A stretch of DNA of 64,000 bases, from the NCBI GenBank assembly GCA_017478025.1, contig JAFVGZ010000012.1, forward strand, positions 1 to 64,000, in the 5' to 3' direction. Origin of the DNA: Prevotella sp. GTDB taxonomy: Bacteria > Bacteroidota > Bacteroidia > Bacteroidales > Bacteroidaceae. The notes beneath the pieces were generated by a model. The model was not told where the DNA came from. It searched no databases and saw nothing but the letters and a program-made list of their open reading frames with translations. Made by a program: the position numbers and the translations under genes. Below, in pieces: positions 54,389 through 63,214 of the stretch. Numbering within the stretch: position 1 is the first letter of the stretch; every line of letters begins with the position of its first letter.

Positions 54389-54526
54389 ATGTACTATTTG
54401 CCCCCTGGGGCAGGAGAGCAGAAGGAGCCTCAGAGGTTTGATGCCATGATATGGCTTAAAGTTGACAAGCAAACGCAGGAGGCAAATCTAAAGGAAGAAC
54501 CTTCGCGGGTATATGAAAAATTGTAA
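54389..54526 (+). CDS. Small ORF between panC and panD, 45 residues
   Basis: ATG 54389 to TAA 54524-54526 encodes a protein that begins MYYLPPGAGEQKEPQRFDAM and ends SRVYEKL. Codon use looks coding-like and it is flanked on both sides by TACAATTT/ATTGTACA repeats. I do not recognise it. It may be a remnant or a true small gene of the operon. Confidence 0.35.
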   Translation: MYYLPPGAGEQKEPQRFDAMIWLKVDKQTQEANLKEEPSRVYEKL

Positions 54527-54589
54527 ATGACCAAATGAAAATTGTACATTGTAAAAAATTGTACATTGTACATGGTAAATAAAATTGTT

Positions 54590-54979
54590 TTGAACATAAC
54601 ACTACTGAAATCCAAAATCCATCGCGCGGTGGTGACACAGGCTGACCTGGACTATGTGGGCAGCATCACGATAGATTCTGAATTGCTTGAGGCTTCGGGT
54701 ATCGTGGAGTATGAGAAAGTGGAGATTGCCGACATCGACAACGGTAATCGCTTTGAGACCTATGCCATAGCAGGCGAGGCGGGTTCGGGCATTATCTGCC
54801 TGAACGGGGCCGCTGCGAGACTTGTTGACGTCGGCGACAAGATAATCATCATGGCCTATGCCACGATGACTCCCGAAGAGGCCAAGGAGCATAAGCCAAT
54901 GGTGATATTCGTGGATGAGAAGAATGGCATTGTGCGCAAGGCGAACTACGAGAAGCACGGAAGGCTGGAAGACAATTGA
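54590..54979 (+). CDS. panD: Aspartate 1-decarboxylase
   Basis: I prefer TTG 54590 (129 residues): it puts the Gly-Ser self-cleavage site (YVGSITID) at Gly24-Ser25, as in known PanD proteins. ATG 54572 would add six residues and lies in a repeat (GTACATTGTACATGG). The protein is made as a proenzyme, and Ser25 becomes the pyruvoyl cofactor. Other family blocks are [19 protein letters not shown] and [12 protein letters not shown]. It makes beta-alanine for PanC. Confidence 0.93.
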   Translation: MNITLLKSKIHRAVVTQADLDYVGSITIDSELLEASGIVEYEKVEIADIDNGNRFETYAIAGEAGSGIICLNGAAARLVDVGDKIIIMAYATMTPEEAKEHKPMVIFVDEKNGIVRKANYEKHGRLEDN

Positions 54980-55095
<116 letters not shown>

Positions 55096-55096
55096 A

Positions 55097-56302
55097 GTGC
55101 TGAAAGATAAGACCATATTGCTCGGAGTGACGGGAAGCATCGCGGCGTATAAGATAGCTAATCTGGCCTCGATGCTGGTGAAGCAACATGCTACGGTGCA
55201 CGTCATCATGACGCGTAACGCGTGCCACTTCATCACCCCGATGACGTTTGAGACCTTGACGGGAAACAAATGCATCGTGGATACCTTTGACCGTAACTTT
55301 GATTTCAAGGTAGAGCATGTGTCGCTGGCAAAGTTGGCCGACGTGGTGCTGGTGGCTCCGGCTACTGCCAACGTGATAGGCAAGATAGCCGGGGGCATCT
55401 GTGATGATATGCTCACCACTACGATATGCGCTACGAAGGCTCCATGCATCATAGCACCCGCCATGAACACGGGGATGTGGGAGAACCCGATAGTGCAGGA
55501 TAACGTGGAGAAGCTGAGACGGTTCGGCTACGGGATTGTGCAGCCTGCCTCTGGGCGCCTGGCCTGCGGAGACGTGGGAAGCGGCAAGATGCCTGATGAG
55601 GAAACATTGATGTGGCACATCATGACGGCTGTGGCGCGGGAGAAAGACCTGAAGGGTAGGAGAGTGCTCATAAGTGCCGGACCTACGCAGGAGTCAATAG
55701 ACCCCGTGAGGTATATCACCAACCATTCATCAGGCAAGATGGGGTATGCGCTTGCAAAGATGGCGCAGCTGCGCGGTGCCGACGTGACGCTGGTCAGCGG
55801 TCCCGTGAGCCTGAAGGCATGTCCCGGGTGCAACGTGGTTGATGTGACAACGGCAGAGGAGATGTATGAAGCCGTGACAGAACGCCAGCAGGAGCAGGAC
55901 ATTATAATAATGTGTAGCGCCGTGGCTGATTACACCCCCGCATCATACGCAGAACAGAAAGTAAAGAAGGCCGATGGGGATATGTCAATCCCCCTGAAGC
56001 GTACGAAGGACATACTGCAGTACCTTGGTGAGCACAAGCCTGAGGGACAGATGCTGGTGGGATTCTCTATGGAGACAGAGAACCTGATAGAGAACTCGCG
56101 CCGTAAGCTGGAGAAGAAGAATGCGGATATGATATGTGCCAACAGTATCAGCCGTTCCGGAGAGGGCGAAGGAGCAACAGGCTTTGCGGTAGATACCAAT
56201 AAGGTGACGATAATCACCAGGGACGGCATGAAGGAACTTCCGCTGTGCAGCAAGGAAGAGACGGCAGACATGATATTGACAGAGTTAGCAGGAAAGAGAT
56301 AA
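55097..56302 (+). CDS. coaBC: Bifunctional phosphopantothenoylcysteine synthetase/decarboxylase
   Basis: The 401-residue protein starts at GTG 55097 (LKDKTILLGVTGSIAAYK). The N-terminal CoaC half is an FMN decarboxylase with PAMNTGMW and the active Cys in GRLACGDVGSGKMPDEE. The C-terminal CoaB half has SAGPTQESIDPVRYITNHSS and the KKNADMICANSIS block. It makes 4'-phosphopantetheine from 4'-phosphopantothenate, cysteine and CTP. coaX starts 1 nt after its stop, so coupling is likely. Confidence 0.97.
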   Translation: MLKDKTILLGVTGSIAAYKIANLASMLVKQHATVHVIMTRNACHFITPMTFETLTGNKCIVDTFDRNFDFKVEHVSLAKLADVVLVAPATANVIGKIAGGICDDMLTTTICATKAPCIIAPAMNTGMWENPIVQDNVEKLRRFGYGIVQPASGRLACGDVGSGKMPDEETLMWHIMTAVAREKDLKGRRVLISAGPTQESIDPVRYITNHSSGKMGYALAKMAQLRGADVTLVSGPVSLKACPGCNVVDVTTAEEMYEAVTERQQEQDIIIMCSAVADYTPASYAEQKVKKADGDMSIPLKRTKDILQYLGEHKPEGQMLVGFSMETENLIENSRRKLEKKNADMICANSISRSGEGEGATGFAVDTNKVTIITRDGMKELPLCSKEETADMILTELAGKR

Positions 56303-56303
56303 G

Positions 56304-57113
56304 ATGAAACTTCTGATAGACATAGGTAACTCTACCGTTGTGGTTGCCGTGATGGAGAGTGACGGTACAATCAGCCGCACTTGGCGTTTCAAGACGCTGA
56401 AGGAGCAGACAATGGCGTACTTCAGGCATGAGCTATATACCGGCTCAAAGAAGTATCAGCTACGCTTCAGCGATGTGACGGATGTGGCGATATCGTCTGT
56501 AGTGCCAGAGGTCAACGACGATATAGCGCAGGCCATATCAGACCTCACGGGGGTATATCCGCGTATGTTCTCCTTCAAGGATGCGGCACGCTTCCTGACG
56601 ATAGGTGTAGAATCACCCTCGCAGCTGGGCAATGACAGATTGGCTGATGCAGTAGGAGCCGTGACCACGTATGGCGCACCGGCAATCATCATTGACATGG
56701 GTACGGCAACAACGATAAGTGTCATAGACAAGGACCGTTGCTTCCTGGGCGGCATGATAATCCCGGGAGTGAAGACATCGCTCAATGCACTCAGCGCAAG
56801 GGCATCACAACTGCCGGCTATCAACATTGAGAAGCCCCGCCATATCATAGGACGCAACACGCTGGAGAGCATGCAGAGCGGTACGGTATATGGTACCGCG
56901 GCCATGATAGACGGCATAATAGACCGTATCATGGAGGAGTCGGACTTGAACCTGAGGGACGGTGACAAGATGCCGCACATCATTGCTACGGGAGGAATGG
57001 CTAAGGTCATAACGCCGCATTGCAAGCATGAGATAGTGGTGGATCAACTGCTGATATTCAAGGGGCTCGTAAACAAATTAGCGGGCTGGCACATGGGTGT
57101 GGTAACAGCATAG
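56304..57113 (+). CDS. coaX: Type III pantothenate kinase
   Basis: The 269-residue protein has the ASKHA-fold phosphate loop LLIDIGNSTVVVAV and the type III signature SQLGNDRLADAVGA, followed by IIDMGTATTISVID and GGMIIPGVKTSLNALSARA. It phosphorylates pantothenate and is not inhibited by CoA in known examples. It follows coaBC by 1 nt, closing the run from panB. Confidence 0.97.
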   Translation: MKLLIDIGNSTVVVAVMESDGTISRTWRFKTLKEQTMAYFRHELYTGSKKYQLRFSDVTDVAISSVVPEVNDDIAQAISDLTGVYPRMFSFKDAARFLTIGVESPSQLGNDRLADAVGAVTTYGAPAIIIDMGTATTISVIDKDRCFLGGMIIPGVKTSLNALSARASQLPAINIEKPRHIIGRNTLESMQSGTVYGTAAMIDGIIDRIMEESDLNLRDGDKMPHIIATGGMAKVITPHCKHEIVVDQLLIFKGLVNKLAGWHMGVVTA

Positions 57114-57175
57114 AGCGGGTAGTCCACAATACGAAGAAAAAAGAAATAATAATAACAATAAAACCAAGAGAAACT

Positions 57176-58177
57176 ATGAAGATCTTACTGACAGGCGGTG
57201 CAGGCTATATAGGCAGCCACACCGCAGTAGAGCTCTACAACGCCGGACACGAGGTGGTTATCGTGGATAACCTCGTAAACTCAAAAGAGGAAGTCATCAA
57301 GCGCATTGACGAAATCTCAGGCAAGCAGACCCCGTTCATTAAGGCAGACGTGAGAGACCACGCCGCCATGGATGCTGTGTTCAAGAGCCATAAGATAGAC
57401 GCGGTGATACACTTTGCGGGCCTGAAGGCTGTGGGCGAGAGTGTGGCAAAGCCGCTGGAGTATTATGAGAACAATATGAACGCCACGTTCGTGTTGCTCG
57501 ACGTGATGCGTCAGAACGGTTGCAAGAACATCATCTTCTCCTCAAGTGCTACTGTTTATGGCGATCCCGCTATCATCCCAATCACAGAGGAGTGCCCCAA
57601 GGGACATTGCACCAACCCTTACGGTCAGACAAAGTCCATGCTTGAGGAGGTGCTGATGGATGTGCAGAAGGCTGATCCGGAGTGGAATGTAGTGTTGCTG
57701 CGCTATTTCAACCCCATCGGTGCACACAAGAGCGGACTGATAGGCGAGAACCCTAACGGCATACCGAACAACCTTATGCCTTATATCACGCAGACAGCCA
57801 TAGGCATACGTAAGGAGCTTGGCGTGTTTGGCAACGATTATGACACTCCAGACGGAACGGGCGTGAGAGACTATATCCATGTGGTTGACCTCGCTACAGG
57901 CCATGTTGCAGCGCTGCAGGCCATAGAGAGAAACTGCGGCATCGCCATCTATAACCTGGGAACAGGTCACGGTTACTCTGTGCTTGACGTGGTAAAGGCA
58001 TTCGAGAAGGCCAACAACCTCAAGGTGCCATACGTCATTAAGCCCCGCCGCCCAGGTGACATCGCTACATGCTACTGCAACCCTGCTAAGGCAAAGGCCG
58101 AGCTGGGATGGGAAGCACAGTACGGCATAGAGGATATGTGCCGCGACTCATGGAACTTCCAGAAAAAACTCGTGTAG
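57176..58177 (+). CDS. galE: UDP-glucose 4-epimerase
   Basis: The 333-residue protein starts MKILLTGGAGYIGSHTAVEL, with NAD-binding GGAGYIGSH, catalytic Ser in FSSSATVYG and the Tyr/Lys of YGQTK. The RDYIHVVDLATGH block is conserved. It interconverts UDP-glucose and UDP-galactose for sugar use or surface glycans. It is 62 nt after coaX and ends at a strong terminator. Confidence 0.97.
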   Translation: MKILLTGGAGYIGSHTAVELYNAGHEVVIVDNLVNSKEEVIKRIDEISGKQTPFIKADVRDHAAMDAVFKSHKIDAVIHFAGLKAVGESVAKPLEYYENNMNATFVLLDVMRQNGCKNIIFSSSATVYGDPAIIPITEECPKGHCTNPYGQTKSMLEEVLMDVQKADPEWNVVLLRYFNPIGAHKSGLIGENPNGIPNNLMPYITQTAIGIRKELGVFGNDYDTPDGTGVRDYIHVVDLATGHVAALQAIERNCGIAIYNLGTGHGYSVLDVVKAFEKANNLKVPYVIKPRRPGDIATCYCNPAKAKAELGWEAQYGIEDMCRDSWNFQKKLV

Positions 58178-58209
58178 TATTTCTATTGCAGGTAATAGAT
58201 AAAGTAAAT

Positions 58210-58247
58210 AGAGAGGGGGCACTTCAGATTTGAAGTGCCCCCTCTCT
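58210..58247. terminator. Terminator between galE and the S41 gene
   Basis: Perfect 17-bp arms AGAGAGGGGGCACTTCA and TGAAGTGCCCCCTCTCT around GATT. It can serve both convergent genes. Confidence 0.9.
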
Positions 58248-58254
58248 TTACTGG

Positions 58255-60069
58255 CTATTTTTTGTAATACTCATCCATCATCTTGCCCAATGCTTCCAGA
58301 TCATAGAACGACTCTGGATGATTGACACGGTCTAACTTCTTGTGTGGTTCAATGCCTGGGTCAACGCTTTGTCCACCATTATATGTAGCATGGTTTCGGA
58401 ATGTAGAGATGCGATAGTTTAAGCCGTCTGGCGTAGCCATGTGAGTGATGGCGCATGAGCCGCCACCACTGGTCTCGCCGATGATGAGAGCACCCAGTTC
58501 CTTCAAACGGGCTGTACACAGGTTGCCGCATGACCAGGTGCATGCGCTGCACAACAGGCCTACATTCAGACGATTGGTCACCTCTTTGTCCTTATCATCG
58601 TACTTGCCGTCGAGATTGCGATCCACGTCATAATCACACACACACGCCTGGTTTGTCATCGTATTGATGTAGTGACAGTATGTGTCGTTGTATAAAATCG
58701 ATGTGAAGGCAGTCAGAATATCAAGCGATCCTCCCATGTTAGAGGAGCAGTCAATGATGAAATTCTCCACTTCCGGGTCAGCAGAAGCTTGCTGCCAGGC
58801 TTTATAGAAATTCAATATCTCGTCATTGGGAGTCTTCTCCAATGTGGGCTTAGGTCCGCCAGAGTAATAATTCTTCCAGCCATTCCAGTCAAGTTCTTCA
58901 AACGTATAGACAACACACAGTACTGTGTTGCCTTTCTTAAAATAGCGGCCCTTGCCTAACACTTGTTCCCGGACTGTGTTCATCTGTTTCTCCAGAGATT
59001 GTTTTCCCAATGGAGTTTTTGAACCTTCATCGGCCAGTCGGGCTGCCACAGGGTAGGCACTGCGCACCTTCTCAACGCGTTGGTTGACACTTGGCAATGC
59101 GGATTTCGGGCAGTAGCGGGAGATATTGAGCCAGGTGTGTCCACCGTCATCTAAGTAATACTGCAATGCCTGCATGCCCAGCACAAACTCTGCAGTGTTG
59201 GTTGACTGCAACAACTTTTTTACCGTTAGTCCCTCCTCTCCTTGAGACTCCAGCATCTTGTCTAATCCTATGGCAATACGCTGGCTCTCGTATGGTGAAC
59301 GCTTGGTGTGCCCCAGAATCTTGTCCATGACAAAGCAAAGATCCTTATAACGATATTTAGCCAGGTCGGCTGGTATTGACTCGCGCAGGAAGCTGGTGAT
59401 AGTGAATGTAGAGTCAACCAGCTGAAGTGGGCTCTCCTCAGCATCGACGCTGATGACGATACGCTCGCCGTTGAAACCTGCTGTACGCAGGCTAATATCG
59501 GTATAGAGGTTATTGAGCAGAGTGAACGGGAAATATACATCTGTCTGGTCACCACGTAGGTCAATGCCGTATTTCTGGAAATCGAATGTCACGCGAGCCG
59601 TCTCGGGTGTCTTCTTTATGCTCTTGAAACGCACAAATCCTGACTCATCATATTCGATGTTGGGAAGATTCTGCCCAGTGAGCGACTGCATGTTGGTGAA
59701 AGCCTCAAAGTCATCGCTTGTAAAGGTGTCATTGCTAATGTTGACCACTGCTTGTCCGTCATGGCTATTCAACTCGTAGCTGTCGCCTGTCCTGTTGACA
59801 GTCAGTTGTTGTTGGGGCAACATCATGTGGTGGAAGTTGCTTGCGGAGATATAGGCTACGTTAGGCTGATCCTCATAAAAGCGCAGCTTTACCGGCGTAG
59901 CTTCCTTGCCGCCACGATTTACGGGTACAGTCTTCTCTGTAAATGCGATTTTACTCCCCGCGTCGTGGGTGTCAAATCCGTCACTTCCATTGCTGTTTTC
60001 AACGGAGTCAACACACGCTGTCAGCGCTATGGCAGCCAACAGTATTACAAGTAAATTTTTTTTCTTCAT
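58255..60069 (-). CDS. S41-family peptidase lipoprotein
   Basis: The 604-residue protein has a lipobox (AIALTAC) and an S41 (tail-specific protease-type) domain in the C-terminal half: FIIDCSSNMGGSLDILTAFTS, then SACTWSCGNLCTARLKEL, where the Ser before Cys-Gly-Asn is in the place of the nucleophile of the usual TASASE motif. GALIIGETSGGGSC follows. Cys residues near the active site are unusual. It is exported and membrane-anchored; the substrate is unknown. No PDZ domain is obvious. Confidence 0.85.
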   Translation of the reverse strand: MKKKNLLVILLAAIALTACVDSVENSNGSDGFDTHDAGSKIAFTEKTVPVNRGGKEATPVKLRFYEDQPNVAYISASNFHHMMLPQQQLTVNRTGDSYELNSHDGQAVVNISNDTFTSDDFEAFTNMQSLTGQNLPNIEYDESGFVRFKSIKKTPETARVTFDFQKYGIDLRGDQTDVYFPFTLLNNLYTDISLRTAGFNGERIVISVDAEESPLQLVDSTFTITSFLRESIPADLAKYRYKDLCFVMDKILGHTKRSPYESQRIAIGLDKMLESQGEEGLTVKKLLQSTNTAEFVLGMQALQYYLDDGGHTWLNISRYCPKSALPSVNQRVEKVRSAYPVAARLADEGSKTPLGKQSLEKQMNTVREQVLGKGRYFKKGNTVLCVVYTFEELDWNGWKNYYSGGPKPTLEKTPNDEILNFYKAWQQASADPEVENFIIDCSSNMGGSLDILTAFTSILYNDTYCHYINTMTNQACVCDYDVDRNLDGKYDDKDKEVTNRLNVGLLCSACTWSCGNLCTARLKELGALIIGETSGGGSCAITHMATPDGLNYRISTFRNHATYNGGQSVDPGIEPHKKLDRVNHPESFYDLEALGKMMDEYYKK

Positions 60070-60098
60070 GACCTTCTGCTGTCCTTATTCTGTTTTTG

Positions 60099-60106
60099 CA
60101 AATATA
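60099..60106 (-). promoter_or_regulatory. -7 box of the S41 gene
   Basis: The minus strand reads TATATTTG, 30 nt before the ATG at 60069. Confidence 0.5.
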
Positions 60107-60139
60107 CTCTATATTCTTCTATATAACGAAGATGTCATT

Positions 60140-60209
60140 AGTAGGAGGCGACGTGTCTCACGTCGCAATCCAGCAGATTGTTGCGACGTGAGACACGTCG
60201 CCTCCTACT
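60140..60209. repeat. Perfect 29-nt inverted repeat, each arm itself palindromic
   Basis: Arms 60140-60168 and 60181-60209 are exact complements around 12 nt. Each arm contains GCGACGTG-tct-CACGTCGC, so a two-hairpin or a cruciform fold is possible. No T-run follows. Confidence 0.92.
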
Positions 60210-60361
60210 CGCGTGCTGCAAAAGTAGTATATTTTTTTTATGTGGCAAAATTTTTCCCAATGAACTCACAAATTGACTTGATAGCGCAAAAAAAAAAAGA
60301 TGCACCAACTATTCCGTCCGTGCATCTTCTTTGTGTGCAATACGTAACCTTTTCTTGTGGG

Positions 60362-60796
60362 TTACTGTTTATATAGAGCCATTACCTTTTTGTAATAGCG
60401 TTGAGTTCCTTTGTTAGTATAGTTTACACCACCATTCCATATACGGATGGCTTTCTCGATGTTGTTCGTGGGATTATAGTGACTCATGATGAGCACGAAC
60501 ATCTCACGACTTCTCTTTACGCTAAACCTGTCGTTGAGCGTAAAGCGTTTCTTCTCGCCTCTTTTCTTGAGTATGGCATTGCAGTCCTCTACGAGTATAG
60601 GTGTAATCTGCATTGCGCCACATTGGTTGCCGCTTACGGCACGACTGTTTCCTTCACTTTCTACCTGGGTGATTGCATCCATAAGAGGTCCCCAGTTAAA
60701 TCTTTTGTTTGTGTTCTCGCGAGCTATGGTGCTCATCGAACTAAGGGTGATAATCGTTGTGAAAAGAGTTACTTTAGCAATCTTACTGAAATACAT
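60362..60796 (-). CDS. Secreted lysozyme-fold / transglycosylase SLT protein
   Basis: The 144-residue protein has a signal peptide (ending STIARE) and a small lysozyme-like domain: ITQVESEGNSRAVSGNQCGA, with the likely catalytic Glu in VESEGN, then MQITPILVEDCN and RIWNGGVNYTNKGTQRYYKK. It would cut the glycan chains of peptidoglycan. Similar proteins occur singly in Bacteroidales and on mobile elements. Confidence 0.85.
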   Translation of the reverse strand: MYFSKIAKVTLFTTIITLSSMSTIARENTNKRFNWGPLMDAITQVESEGNSRAVSGNQCGAMQITPILVEDCNAILKKRGEKKRFTLNDRFSVKRSREMFVLIMSHYNPTNNIEKAIRIWNGGVNYTNKGTQRYYKKVMALYKQ

Positions 60797-60801
60797 TGAT
60801 G

Positions 60802-61002
60802 TTAATGTTTCAGAAGTCTTAGTTCTTGCAATTTGGCGTCTTGCACATCTACTATTTCTGGTTGGTGTGAGCCTCTCAGAAAAATAGTGGGTAATTTCTT
60901 CGTAGTGCCGTTCAGCTTATTGCGGAGCATGATGGCGAATAGTGCAGCTGGTCGAAATTGCCTCTCAGAGAATAAAAACTGTCCAGGTGGTAGGATCATC
61001 AC
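60802..61002 (-). CDS. Small hypothetical protein, 66 residues
   Basis: The frame starts MMILPPGQFLFSERQF and ends QELRLLKH, with a stop 5 nt before the lysozyme-fold gene. The C-terminal half (TTKKLPTIFLRGSHQPEIVD) looks protein-like. I do not recognise it. A -7 box at 61115-61122 would transcribe both. The region 61003-61354 is otherwise empty. Confidence 0.4.
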   Translation of the reverse strand: MMILPPGQFLFSERQFRPAALFAIMLRNKLNGTTKKLPTIFLRGSHQPEIVDVQDAKLQELRLLKH

Positions 61003-61114
61003 GGTGGGTAATGAAAGAACCTGTCTGTTGTGTCACAGAATTATTCCCAACTTCCAGTTAATAAATATGGTAAAGAGCACCATACACAAAGGTGCAACAA
61101 TACCGTTACGGCCG

Positions 61115-61122
61115 CAAAGGTA
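61115..61122 (-). promoter_or_regulatory. -7 box upstream of the 66-residue ORF and lysozyme-fold gene
   Basis: The minus strand reads TACCTTTG, exact; no -33 box at proper spacing. Confidence 0.5.
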
Positions 61123-61363
61123 ATGGATATATTTTGTTTGCGCACACAGTTTTGGGATGAAAATGCAATAACGTGTTGATTTTTTGATGATTGTCAAATG
61201 AAGGGTGTATATGCCGCGCAAATACGTTTCGCGGGTGAGATTTATGCTTTTTATCAGGCTGAGGCTTTCTTTTTCTTGGTTAAAATTTGCCTGTTTCATC
61301 TTTTTTTACTTACTTTGCAGCCGTATTAACCATAATACGTCAATTTGTTAATTCGTGAATAGC

Positions 61364-63214
61364 ATGCCACTATTGATACGCCCCATAGCAACTCGTTTCT
61401 TCCTCTTTATGTTTGTTCTGGGGATGGTGAGCAGCATTGTCACCGTGCCTCCCTATAAGGATGCGAGGATGTATGATAATGCTGTATGGGAATTGTTACT
61501 GGATGTGTATGTCGCATCGGCGGTGATTATGCTTATTGGATGGGTGTGTTCGCAGCCGTTCCGCCGTGCAAAAGAGAAGGTAAGGAGAGCCGTTACGCTC
61601 GCCTTGCGTGCTTTGACCTACGCATTCATGTATCCGTTGTATATCATTGATACATTCTGTTTTGCAAAGTTTGGTTGCACGCTTAACCCTACTATGCTCC
61701 TCCTGACAGGCGAGACGACAGGCAACGAAGCGGGTGAGTTCTTTCAGAGCTATGTCACGCCTGACATTCTGTGGGGCCCGGTAGGCATTATAATGCTTGT
61801 GCCGCTGTTGCATGTCTTTTGCATAATAGGGCAGAGACGGCTGAAGCGCAAGAACAATGACAGTCGCTTGCCGGGATGGAGGCTTAGCCTGCTGCATCTG
61901 CCTACGCCGGTGAGGGTGGGCATAGATGTAGCGGTGCTCGCAGGCCTCGCTTGTCTTACCACGCTATCGTGGGAGAACAAGTCCCTGTATGCCTACACAA
62001 TGTCGCGCGAGACGATAGGGCAGGTAGAGCACAGCTTGGCGTACAGACCGCACACAGAGATGTATCAGCCCCCTATGCGACTTGCTTTCTCTATCAGGAG
62101 CAACGAGCTCATAGGCCGGCAGCTTGTACGACTGACAGATCAGGTCGATAAGGTCACGATTGATTCATGTACCGTGGACAGCAGCGAGATAGTGCTCATA
62201 ATAGGCGAGAGCTTTAACCGCCGTCATGCACAGCTGTACGGATATGACAAGGCTAATATGCCCAATCAGGTAAGGCTGCGCAAAAAAGGTCTGCTGACAC
62301 CGTTGCAAGATGTCGTGTCGCCCTGGAACCTCACCAGTTTCGTCTTTAAGCATCTTATGACGACCTATTGTGTCGGCGATACCGCTGAGTGGTGTGACTA
62401 TCCGCTCTTCTGCGAGATATTCAGGAAAGCAGGATATGAGGTGAGGTTCCTCACCAATCAGTTCCTGCCGCAGGCTAAGGAAGCCGTATATGACTTCAGC
62501 GGCGGTTTCTTTATCAACAACGAAACGCTGTCAGAGGCACAGTTTGACGTGCGAAATGATAAGCTGCATGTCTTTGACGAAGGCCTCTTGCAAGACTATG
62601 ACGCTCAGGTGGCGCCTCGAGATGAGCAACAGGTGTCAGGCTCTAAGCATCTTACCATATTCCACCTCATGGGAATGCACGTGAACTATCGCATCCGTTG
62701 CCCCAACAGCAAAAAGCGCTGGGGCGCAGGAGACTATCCCAATGACATGGATATGCCGGAGAAGAGACGCAAGATCATGGGCTATTACGATAATGCCGTG
62801 TGGTATAACGATTCTGTGGTAAACCAGATTGTGGAGCGCTTTAAGGACAAAGAGGCGGTGATAGTCTATGTGCCAGACCATGGAGAAGAGGTTTTCGGCC
62901 CCGGAGCCCGTCACTTCTTTGGCAGAATGCACGATGCGAGGATAAACAAACGCCTTGCCGATGAGGAGTTTCTCATACCGATGTGGATATACACCACACC
63001 TCGATATGCGGCGAAACATCCAGAGACCGTTGCCGCTATAAAGGCTGCAAGGAGCAAACGCTATATGACCGATGCCCTGTCGCACCTGCTCATGGGATTG
63101 GCGCAGATACATTGCAAGTACTATAACCCGAGGTACGACCTGCTGTCACCCTCGTATGATGAGCATAGACCACGACTGCTGAAACACCAAATAGACTATG
63201 ACACTCTTAAATAG
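61364..63214 (+). CDS. Phosphoethanolamine-transferase-like sulfatase-fold membrane enzyme
   Basis: I use ATG 61364 (616 residues); GTG 61355 is also possible. Five N-terminal membrane helices (about 10-220) are followed by an alkaline-phosphatase/sulfatase-fold domain: IVLIIGESFNRRHAQLYGYD (metal Glu), NLTSF with the likely Thr nucleophile, and VYVPDHGEEVFG plus HFFGRMHD (metal Asp/His). Relatives (EptA, CptA) transfer phosphoethanolamine to lipid A or core sugars. The lipid target here is inferred. It overlaps the next gene by 17 nt. Confidence 0.9.
   Translation: MPLLIRPIATRFFLFMFVLGMVSSIVTVPPYKDARMYDNAVWELLLDVYVASAVIMLIGWVCSQPFRRAKEKVRRAVTLALRALTYAFMYPLYIIDTFCFAKFGCTLNPTMLLLTGETTGNEAGEFFQSYVTPDILWGPVGIIMLVPLLHVFCIIGQRRLKRKNNDSRLPGWRLSLLHLPTPVRVGIDVAVLAGLACLTTLSWENKSLYAYTMSRETIGQVEHSLAYRPHTEMYQPPMRLAFSIRSNELIGRQLVRLTDQVDKVTIDSCTVDSSEIVLIIGESFNRRHAQLYGYDKANMPNQVRLRKKGLLTPLQDVVSPWNLTSFVFKHLMTTYCVGDTAEWCDYPLFCEIFRKAGYEVRFLTNQFLPQAKEAVYDFSGGFFINNETLSEAQFDVRNDKLHVFDEGLLQDYDAQVAPRDEQQVSGSKHLTIFHLMGMHVNYRIRCPNSKKRWGAGDYPNDMDMPEKRRKIMGYYDNAVWYNDSVVNQIVERFKDKEAVIVYVPDHGEEVFGPGARHFFGRMHDARINKRLADEEFLIPMWIYTTPRYAAKHPETVAAIKAARSKRYMTDALSHLLMGLAQIHCKYYNPRYDLLSPSYDEHRPRLLKHQIDYDTLK

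Noticed and set aside
61309-61316. -7 box (TTACTTTG) before the phosphoethanolamine-transferase gene
   Set aside because: The second base is T instead of A and there is no -33 box, so I do not list it as a promoter.
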